DNA from: an uncultured Lachnospiraceae bacterium
GTDB lineage: Bacteria; Bacillota; Clostridia; Lachnospirales; Lachnospiraceae
DNA length: 64,000 nucleotides
Reading direction: 5' to 3'
Assembly (NCBI GenBank): GCA_948473115.1
Contig: CAOKWI010000018.1
Location: 1-64,000, forward strand
A model generated the notes under the pieces. The model searched no databases. It was not told the DNA's origin and worked only from the letters and a program-made list of their open reading frames with translations. A program made the translations under genes and the position numbers. Below, piece after piece: positions 1 to 8,179 of this stretch (position 1 is its first letter; each line of letters starts with the position of its first letter).

Positions 1-100
1 AGATCCGCGTTGCCCCGTCCGCATAGGACAGGACAGCATGGCGCCGCCGTCCCCTCCGCCCCACACCCCCAAGCCGCCTGGCACCATCGGGGCTGAATAG

Positions 101-2107
101 TTACCTTTCTTCCGGAAGCACATTCCGCTTCAGCCCCGTATAGGCGAGCAGGATGTACACTCCATAGATCAGAAAGAACAGCCCCAGAGCCGTGCCTGTG
201 ATCACAAGGGGATGGCTGGTCCCCGTCAGGGTTCCCGGCTCCACGGCGCCTCCCAGGTTGATCAGGAATGTGACCCCGATCAGCACCGAGGGTATGGCAG
301 GCATGGTGTAATATATGGCAACCTGCGTCCTCAGCGCCTTCGCCATTTCCCTGTGGTCCATACCCAACTGATACAGCAGCCGGTACTGCTGTCTGTAGCG
401 CCGGGTCTCGTCAAGCTGCTGGATGGTCAGGATCGTGGCAGCCGCCATGGTGAGCACCAGCGCCAGATAAAACAGCGGGAATACCGTCATCGCCGTAAAG
501 GATGCCGCCTCCGCCTCCTCCGCGGACTTTACATATAAGCTGAACATATCATACGAAAAGGTACTCCCGTCATATGCACCCTGATCCAGGATATCCTCCA
601 GCGTCTCGTACTGGCTCTCCGTCACCGGCTCCCCGGTCCTGGCGGCATAGATGTTGTGGCTGACGGCAAGCCCCTCTGCCGCCTCATCGGGCACCACAAG
701 GAGAAACCTGTTTCCGTTGAAGCCCCATAAATACTGGGCAAATGTCTCTGTGTAAATGCCTCCCGGCTCCAGCGTATACCCTCCCATACAGACCGGCCTG
801 CCAAAGCCTTTCAGCACCTCCCCCGCATAGGGGTGACAATGTATGAGATACTGCCCTGTGGAATGGCCACCCTGTGTCCTCCCCGCTTCCACCGTCACCT
901 CCGGGTAACCCAGCATCCTGCGAAGGGCCGCATAATCACTGGCTTTCATCACCACGTCCCTGGAATAAAAGGGATAATATCCTGCCTGTTCCTCAAGGTA
1001 CTCCGTAACCTCTGCGGTCTCTCCCAGGTAGACCGGATACTGCCAGGCGTCACGGACAGATATGTTTTCCCTGATATAATCCATGCACTCCCTGTATTCT
1101 GTTGTCTGCATACCCGCCTCCGGCTTCTCCACGCTGAAGATCAGGTCAAAGCAGGACAGCCAGGTGGAACGTTTACTGATCATGGCGCGGAAAGTCATGC
1201 CCGTGCCCTCCGCGATCAGCACGGCAGTGAAAAGCATGGCAATGGTGGCCATGACCACGCCCATGGTGGCCAGCTTCGCGGAGAGCGCCCGAAACACCAG
1301 AAGGTTCTGCCCCTGGTACTTCTTCTCGTTATGTCTCTCAAACCAGGCGGGAACCCCGGAAGAAAAGCTGGCGAAAAAGCCATACAGGAAGGCAATGATA
1401 CAGCCCGCACCAAGGATGCCAAAAAGCAGGTTCCCTGCCAGGATCATCACTGTCCCCGCCACACCCAGCACGATGGACACGGCGAAGGTCCGTTTCCGGC
1501 TGCTGCCCTTCTGAATGACCGCCTCCTCATTCTGCCTTTCAAAATAGATCAGGTCATAGATCTTCATAGTCCGGATCTTCAAACACACCCTGCGCTGCAC
1601 GGACAGATAGATCAGCACGAAATAAACCAGGGTCAGTCCCACGGTCTTCAGGGAAAAGGAAAATGCAAAGTGATACCCGATGCCGAACATGGCCAGGATA
1701 ATCGCCCGCAGTACCTGGAAAATCAGATTGCCGAGAACCATTCCCAGCATCATCGCCAAAGCGCCCACTGTCACATTCTCCAGAAAGAACAGCCGGGCCA
1801 CCTGTTTATTTTCCAGCCCGACCAGGAGATAAGTACCCAGTTCCCGGCTCCGCCTGGTGAGCATGAATCTCGCGGTGTAGGACACCAGCCAGCTGATCAC
1901 GCATACCACCACAATACTTGCCAATATGATCGTCAGTGTCAAGGAGTCCAGCCTTTTCGAAAGGGTCTGGATCTCCTCGGAAAAGACCAGCCCGTTAAAG
2001 GCATACATCAGTGCCGTCACCATGATCATGGTGACAAAGTAAACCAGATAATCCCTGGCCTGCCTGCAGGCATTCCGTCTGGAAAGCTTAGATAACGTCA
2101 CTGACAT
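101..2107 (-). CDS. BceB-type ABC transporter permease (FtsX-like)
   Basis: Membrane subunit of a Bce-type transporter, the class that senses and removes cell-wall-active peptide antibiotics. The protein has about 668 residues, the usual length of BceB. The layout is typical: TM1 near residues 20-40, paired TM segments up to about residue 305, a large hydrophilic extracellular domain (about 310-545) and three C-terminal TM segments. The frame can open at a GTG, but the next codon ATG (2107), just behind an AGGGGG stretch, is the more likely start. It overlaps the upstream ATPase gene by about 20 bp, which indicates translational coupling. Kinase and regulator genes lie upstream on the same strand, so the permease probably also acts as the sensor partner of the kinase, as in known Bce modules. 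The antibiotic recognised cannot be read from sequence. Confidence 0.9.
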   Translation of the reverse strand: MSVTLSKLSRRNACRQARDYLVYFVTMIMVTALMYAFNGLVFSEEIQTLSKRLDSLTLTIILASIVVVCVISWLVSYTARFMLTRRSRELGTYLLVGLENKQVARLFFLENVTVGALAMMLGMVLGNLIFQVLRAIILAMFGIGYHFAFSFSLKTVGLTLVYFVLIYLSVQRRVCLKIRTMKIYDLIYFERQNEEAVIQKGSSRKRTFAVSIVLGVAGTVMILAGNLLFGILGAGCIIAFLYGFFASFSSGVPAWFERHNEKKYQGQNLLVFRALSAKLATMGVVMATIAMLFTAVLIAEGTGMTFRAMISKRSTWLSCFDLIFSVEKPEAGMQTTEYRECMDYIRENISVRDAWQYPVYLGETAEVTEYLEEQAGYYPFYSRDVVMKASDYAALRRMLGYPEVTVEAGRTQGGHSTGQYLIHCHPYAGEVLKGFGRPVCMGGYTLEPGGIYTETFAQYLWGFNGNRFLLVVPDEAAEGLAVSHNIYAARTGEPVTESQYETLEDILDQGAYDGSTFSYDMFSLYVKSAEEAEAASFTAMTVFPLFYLALVLTMAAATILTIQQLDETRRYRQQYRLLYQLGMDHREMAKALRTQVAIYYTMPAIPSVLIGVTFLINLGGAVEPGTLTGTSHPLVITGTALGLFFLIYGVYILLAYTGLKRNVLPEER

Positions 2108-2846
2108 CACCCCCTAACAGAGCCAGCACATCCAGGATCTCATGGTAAAAGACTGACCGGGAGCGCTCTCCCCGAAGCAATTCATTAAAGATGCGTCCGT
2201 CCTTCAGGAACAGGATCCGCCCGGCGTAGCTTGCGCTGTAGGCATCATGGGTCACCATCAGGATCGTGGCGCCTGTGCCCCGGTTCATCCGGGTCATGAT
2301 CTCCAGAAGGTTTTTAGACGCCCTGGAGTCCAGCGCCCCCGTGGGCTCATCGGCCAGGAGCAGGGATTGTCCCGCCACAATGGCCCTGGCGCAGGCTGCC
2401 CTCTGCTTCTGTCCACCGGAAATCTGATAGGGGAACTTTCCCAGGATCTCCGAAATGTCCAGCTTCTGTGCCACCTTCCCCACCTGCTCCTTCACAGCCC
2501 GGGGATCGCTGTGGTTCAGGGACAGCGCCAGGCCGATATTTTCCTCCACGGTCAGGGTATCCAGCAGGTTAAAATCCTGAAACACGAACCCCAGTCTTTC
2601 CCGGCGAAACTTCGCCAGCTTCGCGGCGGGCAGCTCCGCAATGCTCTCGCCATCCAGCAGGATATCCCCGGCGCTCACCGCATCAATGGTGGAGATGCAG
2701 TTCAGCAGCGTGGTCTTCCCACTGCCGGACGCCCCCATAATAGCCATAAATTCCCCGTCCTCCACAGTAAAGCTGACACGGTCCAGGGCTTTGGTGACAT
2801 TGTTTTTGCTACCGTAATACTTTTCGATATTTTTTACCTCTAACAT
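2088..2846 (-). CDS. BceA-type ABC transporter ATP-binding protein
   Basis: ATPase that powers the adjacent BceB-like permease. The 252-residue protein has all nucleotide-binding motifs: Walker A GASGSGKTT (38-46), Q-loop Gln90, signature ISGGQKQR (142-149), Walker B LLLADEPTGALD (162-173) and a switch histidine in MVTHD near residue 200. The sequence matches the MacB/LolD/BceA ATPase class. A GGAGG-type site precedes the ATG. Upstream, between this gene and the kinase gene, lie a 161-bp mobile palindromic element and a BceR-like operator, so this gene and the permease probably have their own inducible promoter. Confidence 0.94.
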   Translation of the reverse strand: MLEVKNIEKYYGSKNNVTKALDRVSFTVEDGEFMAIMGASGSGKTTLLNCISTIDAVSAGDILLDGESIAELPAAKLAKFRRERLGFVFQDFNLLDTLTVEENIGLALSLNHSDPRAVKEQVGKVAQKLDISEILGKFPYQISGGQKQRAACARAIVAGQSLLLADEPTGALDSRASKNLLEIMTRMNRGTGATILMVTHDAYSASYAGRILFLKDGRIFNELLRGERSRSVFYHEILDVLALLGGDVSDVI

Positions 2847-2887
2847 TTCTCTGCCTCCTTTTCATTCCCCGTCAATGTAAGAATACC

Positions 2888-3048
2888 GTAACAGTTCAGC
2901 CATGCGGCACCGCGGAGTCAACAATTGCAGTGTGTCCCATGGGGACACACTCCTGTGCAATTTTGCGAGACTTGCAGGCGCCAAAATGAGTTGAAAACTC
3001 ATTTTGTATGCATCATCGTAACAGTTTGGCCGAAGGCTGAACTGTTAC
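2888..3048. mobile_element. Family A MITE, copy A1 (161 bp) with 8-bp target duplication
   Basis: The element starts with GTAACAGTTCAGC and ends with its exact inverse GCTGAACTGTTAC. It is flanked on both sides by AGAATACC (2880-2887 and 3049-3056), an 8-bp target duplication. The right end holds a nested 31-bp palindrome (3018-3048) that repeats the terminal sequence. There is no coding capacity. A close relative lies at 52122-52260 and a one-ended relative at 23150-23255. GTAA-initial ends with 8-bp duplications are features of the IS66 transposase family, so cross-mobilisation by such a transposase is inferred. The copy sits in the untranslated leader of the BceA-like gene, downstream of its putative operator. 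Confidence 0.85.
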
Positions 3049-3098
3049 AGAATACCCCAAAAAAAGGAAGCCTTGTATTGATCTGACATGGATTTATC

Positions 3099-3112
3099 TT
3101 ACAGTTTTGTAA
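3099..3112 (-). promoter_or_regulatory. Putative BceR-type operator
   Basis: TTACAGTTTTGTAA fits the inverted-repeat consensus TnACA-N4-TGTAA described for BceR-like response regulators. It lies directly downstream of the kinase stop codon and upstream of the transporter genes, where a Bce regulator would bind. The site-to-gene distance (about 250 bp) is enlarged by the inserted element at 2888-3048. No convincing -35/-10 pair was identified beside it. Confidence 0.65.
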
Positions 3113-3178
3113 GGGAAGCAATGACCCTCGCGGCATTTTGCCCGCGGGAACGAATGCTGACGCTCATTGCCGCAAGAA

Positions 3179-4252
3179 TCAACGCTTCCCCGAATTTTCT
3201 GCCGGAAAAGTCAGTGTCACCGCTGTGCCCTCCCCTTCCTTCGATGCGATCTGCAGCCCCATTTCCAGACAATCCGCCAGCCTGCGGCAGAGATACAGCC
3301 CCATCCCTGTGGAGCCTCCGCGGGCACGGCCATTGCTGCCTGTGAAGCCCCTGTCAAAAACCCTGGGAAGCTCATGAGCCGGAATCCCTATCCCATTGTC
3401 ACGCACCACCAGCTGAACCTGATTTCCCAGCTGCCCTGCTGACAGTCCGATCACTGGCGTATCCTCTCCGGCGGCGCCGCTGCCGGTGTCCTCCCGCCGG
3501 TAGCGCGCCCCATTCTGTAGCAGCTGACCCAGAATAAACACCGCCCATTTATCGTCTGTGTAGACCACCGATTCCATACTCTCCGCAATGTCGCCTGCTG
3601 AATCGCAGGCTGTCCCCTGAATGTCCACCCTGATCCCGCTCCGGATCAGCAGAACCCGGTGACGTTCCACAGCTTCCCCCACAATTTCCGAAAGTCGAAT
3701 CCGCCGGATCATAAAGTCTTTCTCCGGGCTCTCCGCCCTTGCATAGAACAGTGCCCGCTCCACATGGGACTCGATCTGTGCCAGTTCGGCGGAAAGCTTC
3801 CGGCACGTCACGGGATCCGTATGATGGCAGATCAATCCTGCCGCCGCAATGGGAGTCTTGATCTCATGTACCCAGCTTTCCACGTACTCCCTGTACTCCT
3901 GCTGGGCTGCCCGGGCGTCGGAGACAGCGCCGATCATGGCCCGCCCTGCTTTCCGGAACAGTTCCCGCAGTCTCCGTTCATAGACGCTGCCGCCCGGGGG
4001 GATACATTCGGCAAATAAATACTTTTCATCCAGCCCATCCATAATATTTTCCAGTTCCCGCAGCCGGGCACGGCATTTGAGATACCCCGTCACCATGACG
4101 CAGAGAAATGCCAGCAGCCAGAAAATGACAAGCAGCAGGATCATCCCGCTCCCTGTTCCCGTCATCCTCAGAAATCCTGCCGCCGCTGCGGCAAAGACCG
4201 CCTGGAGGACAATCACCCCCAGACGGTCAAACAAATATTCCCTCATGCTCAT
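3179..4252 (-). CDS. BceS-type intramembrane-sensing histidine kinase
   Basis: Sensor kinase of the Bce module, 357 residues. Two closely spaced TM helices (about 12-30 and 36-57) with almost no external loop mark it as an intramembrane-sensing kinase, which receives its signal through the transporter. The phosphoacceptor His129 lies in the H-box ESWVHEIKTPIA. The ATP-binding domain has an N-box (LLQNGARY), DNGIGIP and the G-box GSTGMGLYLCRRLAD. The start overlaps the stop of the regulator gene (ATGA type), so the two are co-translated. It should phosphorylate the adjacent OmpR-type regulator. Confidence 0.93.
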   Translation of the reverse strand: MSMREYLFDRLGVIVLQAVFAAAAAGFLRMTGTGSGMILLLVIFWLLAFLCVMVTGYLKCRARLRELENIMDGLDEKYLFAECIPPGGSVYERRLRELFRKAGRAMIGAVSDARAAQQEYREYVESWVHEIKTPIAAAGLICHHTDPVTCRKLSAELAQIESHVERALFYARAESPEKDFMIRRIRLSEIVGEAVERHRVLLIRSGIRVDIQGTACDSAGDIAESMESVVYTDDKWAVFILGQLLQNGARYRREDTGSGAAGEDTPVIGLSAGQLGNQVQLVVRDNGIGIPAHELPRVFDRGFTGSNGRARGGSTGMGLYLCRRLADCLEMGLQIASKEGEGTAVTLTFPAENSGKR

Positions 4253-4914
4253 AACTGATACCCCATTCCCCTGCGCGTCCTGATCAGGTCAGGCTGTCCA
4301 AGCTCCGCCAGCTTTCCCCGAAGCCGTGTCACATTGACGCTCAATGTATTGTCATCAATATAGATCTTATTGTCCCATAATGTCTCGATCAGATCCATAC
4401 GGGATACGATCTCCCCCCGGTGCTCCATGAGACAGGCCAGTATCTGAAGTTCATTGCGAGTCAGTTCCGCCATCTTCTTCCCCGCAGATACGGTTCCCTT
4501 CGTCAGGTTAAGCCTCAGTCCCGCAGTCTCCAGGGTATCCGTCTCCTTAGACGCCCCGCCCCTGCGGAGGACAGCCTTGATCCTTGCCAGCAGCACAGGA
4601 ATATGATAGGGCTTTGTAATGTAGTCATCCCCGCCCAGGCTGAGCGCCCTCACCTCGTCCATGCCGCAGTCCCGCCCGGTGACGAAAATGATCGGCACGG
4701 TCAGCGTCTTTCTCAGGCTTGCACACCAGGAAAATCCATCCTTCCCGGGCAACCCCACATCCAGTAAAATAAGGTCGGGGGCACACTCCGCAGCCTGTCC
4801 CGCAATATCCGTAAACTCAGTCACAGGCACAGGACAATACCCCTCATTGGCCAGCAGAAGCGCCAGTTCCTCCCGGACAGCAACCTCATCCTCGACAATC
4901 ATGATTTTCTGCAT
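4249..4914 (-). CDS. BceR-type OmpR/PhoB family response regulator
   Basis: Response regulator of 221 residues. The receiver domain has the acidic pair near Glu8/Asp9, phosphoacceptor Asp52 in LILLDVGLPGKDGF, and a conserved Lys in the ITKPYH segment. The C-terminal half is a winged-helix DNA-binding domain ending in GMGYQL, typical of the OmpR family. It is the first gene of the four-gene Bce module. The palindrome at 3099-3112 is its likely target. Confidence 0.94.
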   Translation of the reverse strand: MQKIMIVEDEVAVREELALLLANEGYCPVPVTEFTDIAGQAAECAPDLILLDVGLPGKDGFSWCASLRKTLTVPIIFVTGRDCGMDEVRALSLGGDDYITKPYHIPVLLARIKAVLRRGGASKETDTLETAGLRLNLTKGTVSAGKKMAELTRNELQILACLMEHRGEIVSRMDLIETLWDNKIYIDDNTLSVNVTRLRGKLAELGQPDLIRTRRGMGYQL

Positions 4915-5074
4915 TGATAAGCCTCCCTACCGTTCCGAAACCATAAAACATGTTTCAAGTATATTCCCCCCGCATTTTCGAATCAACTGTCTTTTATTGT
5001 ATCAAGCCGCTTACGCGGCGGCAAGTTCTAAATTATTTTCCATTGTTTTTCTGCTAATCTCTTCCCTCTCCATA

Positions 5075-5103
5075 TTGAATTCCCCCCCTTTTTCATGTAT
5101 AAT
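5075..5103 (+). promoter_or_regulatory. Sigma-A-type promoter of the first toxin-antitoxin operon
   Basis: A -35 TTGAAT (5075-5080), a 17-bp spacer and a consensus -10 TATAAT (5098-5103) lie about 60 bp upstream of the antitoxin start. Confidence 0.75.
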
Positions 5104-5161
5104 CTACCCATGGAGAGAAACACTTTTCCTACAGACCCAAATCATGAAAGGAGGCTTTCCC

Positions 5162-5404
5162 ATGAGCACTTTAGACGCAACCGTATCCATGCTTGAAGCA
5201 ATGCCGGAAGATGCAAGAATCAAAGTCATGGAATTCACCCAAAAGCTGTTCACATCCAGGAAACCAGCAAATCCATTCGTCCCGGTCAGTCAGGAACAAA
5301 TTCTTTCCGACCTTGCGGAATCACGCCAGCAGATTTCCGACGGTAAAGGTCTTGACATGGAGGACGCACTGAAAAGGATCGGTAAACAACATGGATTCAT
5401 TTGA
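5162..5404 (+). CDS. Antitoxin of a type II toxin-antitoxin pair
   Basis: An 80-residue protein directly upstream of a RelE/ParE-family toxin. The ATG is preceded by AAAGGAGG with good spacing and by a consensus promoter, so this start is preferred over longer readings. The N-terminal half (MPEDARIKVMEFTQKL) forms an amphipathic helix like that of small DUF2281/RelB-like antitoxins. The C-terminal half is polar and probably wraps the toxin. The gene overlaps the toxin gene by 14 bp, as expected for co-translation. The exact antitoxin family is uncertain. Confidence 0.8.
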   Translation: MSTLDATVSMLEAMPEDARIKVMEFTQKLFTSRKPANPFVPVSQEQILSDLAESRQQISDGKGLDMEDALKRIGKQHGFI

Positions 5405-5723
5405 CGTGATTATCTCTCCAAGGGCGTTGTCCCAGCTGAACGACTACATCGACTACTTACACTACACCCTGCTGAATGACCAGGCAGCCTGCAACGTATG
5501 GCAGGATGTCTTGGAAACACGCGACAAGCTTTCAAAAGTCGCCGACCGCCTGAAATTCTGTACCCACCCCCAGCTGAAAAAACACGGCTACCACATCATC
5601 CATTTCATGCGACACCGTTACCTCATGCTTTACCGGGTAGAAGGTACAACCGTTTATGTAGATGCCATATACCACCAACTCCAGGATTATGAAAATACTT
5701 TTGCGGATGAATTAGACCAATAA
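5391..5723 (+). CDS. RelE/ParE-family toxin
   Basis: A 110-residue toxin-like protein with a ParE/RelE fold pattern: an N-terminal strand VIISPRALSQL, two helices, and a C-terminal block with GYHIIHF, HRYLMLYRVEG and AIYHQLQDYE. RelE-like members cleave mRNA on the ribosome and ParE-like members poison gyrase; which applies here cannot be told. It is translated from within the end of the antitoxin gene. A rho-independent terminator follows immediately, giving a compact two-gene operon. No disruption is visible. Confidence 0.87.
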   Translation: MDSFDVIISPRALSQLNDYIDYLHYTLLNDQAACNVWQDVLETRDKLSKVADRLKFCTHPQLKKHGYHIIHFMRHRYLMLYRVEGTTVYVDAIYHQLQDYENTFADELDQ

Positions 5724-5725
5724 AA

Positions 5726-5767
5726 CAAAAACCGGAATAGGAATATCCCCCCTTTTCCGGTTTTTTG
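5726..5767 (+). terminator. Rho-independent terminator after the toxin gene
   Basis: AAAACCGGAA pairs with TTCCGGTTTT around a loop, followed by a T run. It starts a few bases after the toxin stop codon. Confidence 0.85.
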
Positions 5768-5938
5768 CTTTATCCCTTATTCATTATCATTCCCCAAATT
5801 CCACTCCACCTCAATCCTCCCACCCGAAAACTTTGCCCGCGGAAATAAAGTGATTCCAATTACGTCCGACTGTGTTATACTAATAAAGAGGGGGATCAAT
5901 GCAGTCGTCTGCTGCAAAAGAAAGGAAATGTTCATTCT

Positions 5939-7312
5939 ATGGAAAACACTGAAAAGACAGAACTTTTTGAAAAAATGCCCATTCCGAAAGCGGTGATGAC
6001 ACTGGCCATCCCCACGATCCTCAGTTCTCTCGTCATGGTCATCTACAATCTTGCAGACACCTACTTCGTGGGCATTCTGAATGATCCCATACAGAATGCC
6101 GCCGTCACCCTGGCCGCGCCGGTGCTGCTGGCCTTTAACGCCGTCAACAATCTCTTCGGCGTGGGCTCCTCCAGCATGATGAGCAGGGGGCTTGGCGCCA
6201 AGGATTACGATACGGTCTACCGCAGTTCCGCCCTGGGATTCTACTGTGCGCTGATCTGCGGGCTGCTTTTTTCCGCCTTTTATACGGTCTTTCACTCGCC
6301 CCTGCTCTCCATGCTGGGAGCGGACAGCGAAACCGTCTTCGCCACCGGCGATTACTTGAAATGGACAGTCAGCTTCGGGGCTGCCCCGGCGATCCTGAAT
6401 GTGGTCATGGCCTATCTGGTGCGGGCGGAGGGTTCCTCCCTGCACGCCAGCCTGGGCACCATGAGCGGCTGCCTGCTGAATATCATTTTAGACCCCATTT
6501 TCATCCTGCCCTGGGGACTTGACATGGGTGCCGCAGGAGCCGGGCTTGCCACCTTCCTGTCCAACTGCGTTGCCTGTATTTATTTCTTTATCCTGCTGTT
6601 TGTAAAACGGGGACGGACCTACGTGTGCATCAAGCCCTCCATGTTCCGCTTCAAAAGGCCCATTGTGCTGGGAATCTTTGCGGTGGGAATTCCCGCCTCC
6701 ATCCAGAACCTGCTGAATGTGACGGGAATGACCGTGCTGAACAATTTTACTGCCTCCTACGGCGCAGACGCCGTGGCCGCCATGGGTATCTCCCAGAAGA
6801 TCAATATGGTGCCCATGCAGGTCGCCTTGGGATTTTCCCAGGGCATAATGCCTTTGATCAGCTATAATTACGCCAGCGGCAATGTGAAACGAATGAAAAA
6901 GTCATTGACCTTTACCATGAAGATCACTCTCTCCTCCATGGCTGCCGTTTCCCTGGTGTATTATCTTGGGGCGGAATTCCTGGTCACGCTTTTCATGAAG
7001 AATCCGTCCATTGTGGCATATGGAACCAGATTCCTCCGGGGACTGTGCCTGGGCATGCCTTTCCTGTGTATGGATTTCCTTGCCGTGGGCGTATTCCAGG
7101 CCTGTGGTCTGGGACGGAAATCTCTGGTCTTCGCCATCCTGCGCAAGATTGTCCTGGAGATTCCGGCGCTGTTCCTTTTAAATTATCTCTTCCCACTGTA
7201 CGGACTGGCATATGCGCAGCTGACCGCGGAACTGGTTCTTGCCACCGCAGCGGTGATCGTCCTGGTCAAGCTGTTCCGGAAACTGCAGCGGGAGCGGGGA
7301 AACGGCTCCTAA
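5939..7312 (+). CDS. MATE family multidrug/cation antiporter
   Basis: A 457-residue integral membrane protein with about 12 hydrophobic segments in two related halves, the MATE arrangement. Family-like stretches include PTILSSLVMVIYNLADTYFV near the N-terminus and GIPASIQNLLNVTGM at the start of the second half. It most resembles MepA/DinF-type exporters, which couple drug export to Na+ or H+ flow. The substrate is unknown. It stands alone between two toxin-antitoxin loci. A family B palindromic element abuts its stop codon and could act as a 3' stem-loop. Confidence 0.92.
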   Translation: MENTEKTELFEKMPIPKAVMTLAIPTILSSLVMVIYNLADTYFVGILNDPIQNAAVTLAAPVLLAFNAVNNLFGVGSSSMMSRGLGAKDYDTVYRSSALGFYCALICGLLFSAFYTVFHSPLLSMLGADSETVFATGDYLKWTVSFGAAPAILNVVMAYLVRAEGSSLHASLGTMSGCLLNIILDPIFILPWGLDMGAAGAGLATFLSNCVACIYFFILLFVKRGRTYVCIKPSMFRFKRPIVLGIFAVGIPASIQNLLNVTGMTVLNNFTASYGADAVAAMGISQKINMVPMQVALGFSQGIMPLISYNYASGNVKRMKKSLTFTMKITLSSMAAVSLVYYLGAEFLVTLFMKNPSIVAYGTRFLRGLCLGMPFLCMDFLAVGVFQACGLGRKSLVFAILRKIVLEIPALFLLNYLFPLYGLAYAQLTAELVLATAAVIVLVKLFRKLQRERGNGS

Positions 7313-7468
7313 GGAACTGTCACGAAATAACCTGTCAATAGTCCGCAGGATTTTTCTTCGCCAGTGCCGCTTAAAAATCAGGCGCATAGCGGGCTATGTA
7401 ACTGATTTTTAAGCGGTGCAGGCGGAGAAAAAGACAAGGAATATGACAGGTTATTTTGGAACAGTTCC
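7313..7468. mobile_element. Family B palindromic element, copy B1 (156 bp)
   Basis: Nearly the whole element folds on itself. The left end GGAACTGT matches the right end ACAGTTCC, and inner blocks AAATAACCTGTCA and GCCGCTTAAAAATCAG recur inverted on the right side. TAA flanks it on both sides (7310-7312 and 7469-7471); the left TAA is also the stop codon of the MATE gene. A 53-bp relative with the same ends and TAA flanks lies at 28558-28610. There is no coding content. Confidence 0.75.
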
Positions 7469-7514
7469 TAAGCAGCACCAACCACAAAGATATTATCTCC
7501 TGTGGTGGCAGGAG

Positions 7515-7796
7515 TCATTTGCCAAACAGATCACTGTGCGTTCCAGTGCGGGACAATGTCAATACCAAAACATCATCCTCAATCCGATAGACGAGAAGCT
7601 AATCCGGCTGAATATGGCACTTTCTGTGCCCCACTAAATCGCCGGTCAGTTCATGGTCTCTGTTCTTTTCCGGCAAAGTTTCACCCCTTGCCAAGGCGCG
7701 GATAATATCATCAAGCAGACCAATGTCCAGGTTGCGCTTGACTGCAAGTTTATAATCTTTTTTGAATTTGGTGGTCCAGACGATATCGCTCTTCAT
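7515..7796 (-). pseudogene. YafQ-like mRNase toxin with an in-frame amber codon
   Basis: YafQ/RelE-family toxin downstream of a DinJ/RelB antitoxin with a 4-bp overlap. The open part encodes 65 residues ending CHIQPD, followed by TAG at 7599-7601. Reading on in the same frame gives LLVYRIEDDVLVLTLSRTG and then THSDLFGK before a TGA at 7515-7517. That is the conserved YafQ C-terminus and restores the usual length of about 93 residues. Homologues have Trp (TGG) where the TAG lies, so a single G-to-A change explains it. The His in CHIQPD is kept, but the C-terminal catalytic strand and the THSDLF helix are lost from the truncated product. The toxin is therefore probably inactive unless the amber is suppressed. 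Confidence 0.88.
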
Positions 7797-8068
7797 CTTT
7801 TCAATTCCCGGAGGGCTTCCTCGACATCGGTATAACGCTTCACGCCCGGATCATGTGCAATACGCTCCGCTTCCAGCATAGCCGCAATCGTTTCCCTGTT
7901 AGGCTGTTCAAGCTTCACGTCAAAGGGAAAACCACCGGCACGAAGGGACTGGCGCAAAAATACATTGATAGCGGTAGTAAGATTCATTCCCAGTTCACTG
8001 TAGAGATTCTCGCACTGCTTTTTGATGTCACTATCCATGCGAACGCTAAAATTTGTTGTGTTTGCCAT
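7793..8068 (-). CDS. DinJ/RelB-family antitoxin
   Basis: A 91-residue antitoxin. The N-terminal part (TNFSVRMDSDIKKQ ... LGMNLTTAINVFL) is a ribbon-helix-helix DNA-binding domain as in DinJ/RelB, and the acidic C-terminal part should bind the toxin. It overlaps the toxin gene by 4 bp. A promoter with an embedded palindrome lies upstream, consistent with autorepression. The reading frame is intact although its toxin partner is interrupted. Confidence 0.9.
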   Translation of the reverse strand: MANTTNFSVRMDSDIKKQCENLYSELGMNLTTAINVFLRQSLRAGGFPFDVKLEQPNRETIAAMLEAERIAHDPGVKRYTDVEEALRELKR

Positions 8069-8097
8069 AACCTCAACCCCTTTCGCAATTCATTACA

Positions 8098-8126
8098 CTT
8101 ATAGTATATGCGATTTGCAATGCAAA
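8098..8126 (-). promoter_or_regulatory. Promoter and palindromic operator of the DinJ/YafQ operon
   Basis: On the minus strand, a -35 TTGCAT and a -10 TATAAG are separated by 16 bp. The perfect palindrome TTTGCAATGCAAA (8114-8126) covers the -35, a logical site for repression by the antitoxin. Confidence 0.65.
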
Positions 8127-8179
8127 ATCAATTCAATAGACAAAAAATCATATCCTTTTCCAGACACATCTTTACTTCC

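Noticed and set aside
833..2095. Long plus-strand open frame opposite the BceB-like gene
   Set aside because: It is rich in His, Gln and Arg, has no family pattern and mirrors a well-supported gene on the other strand.
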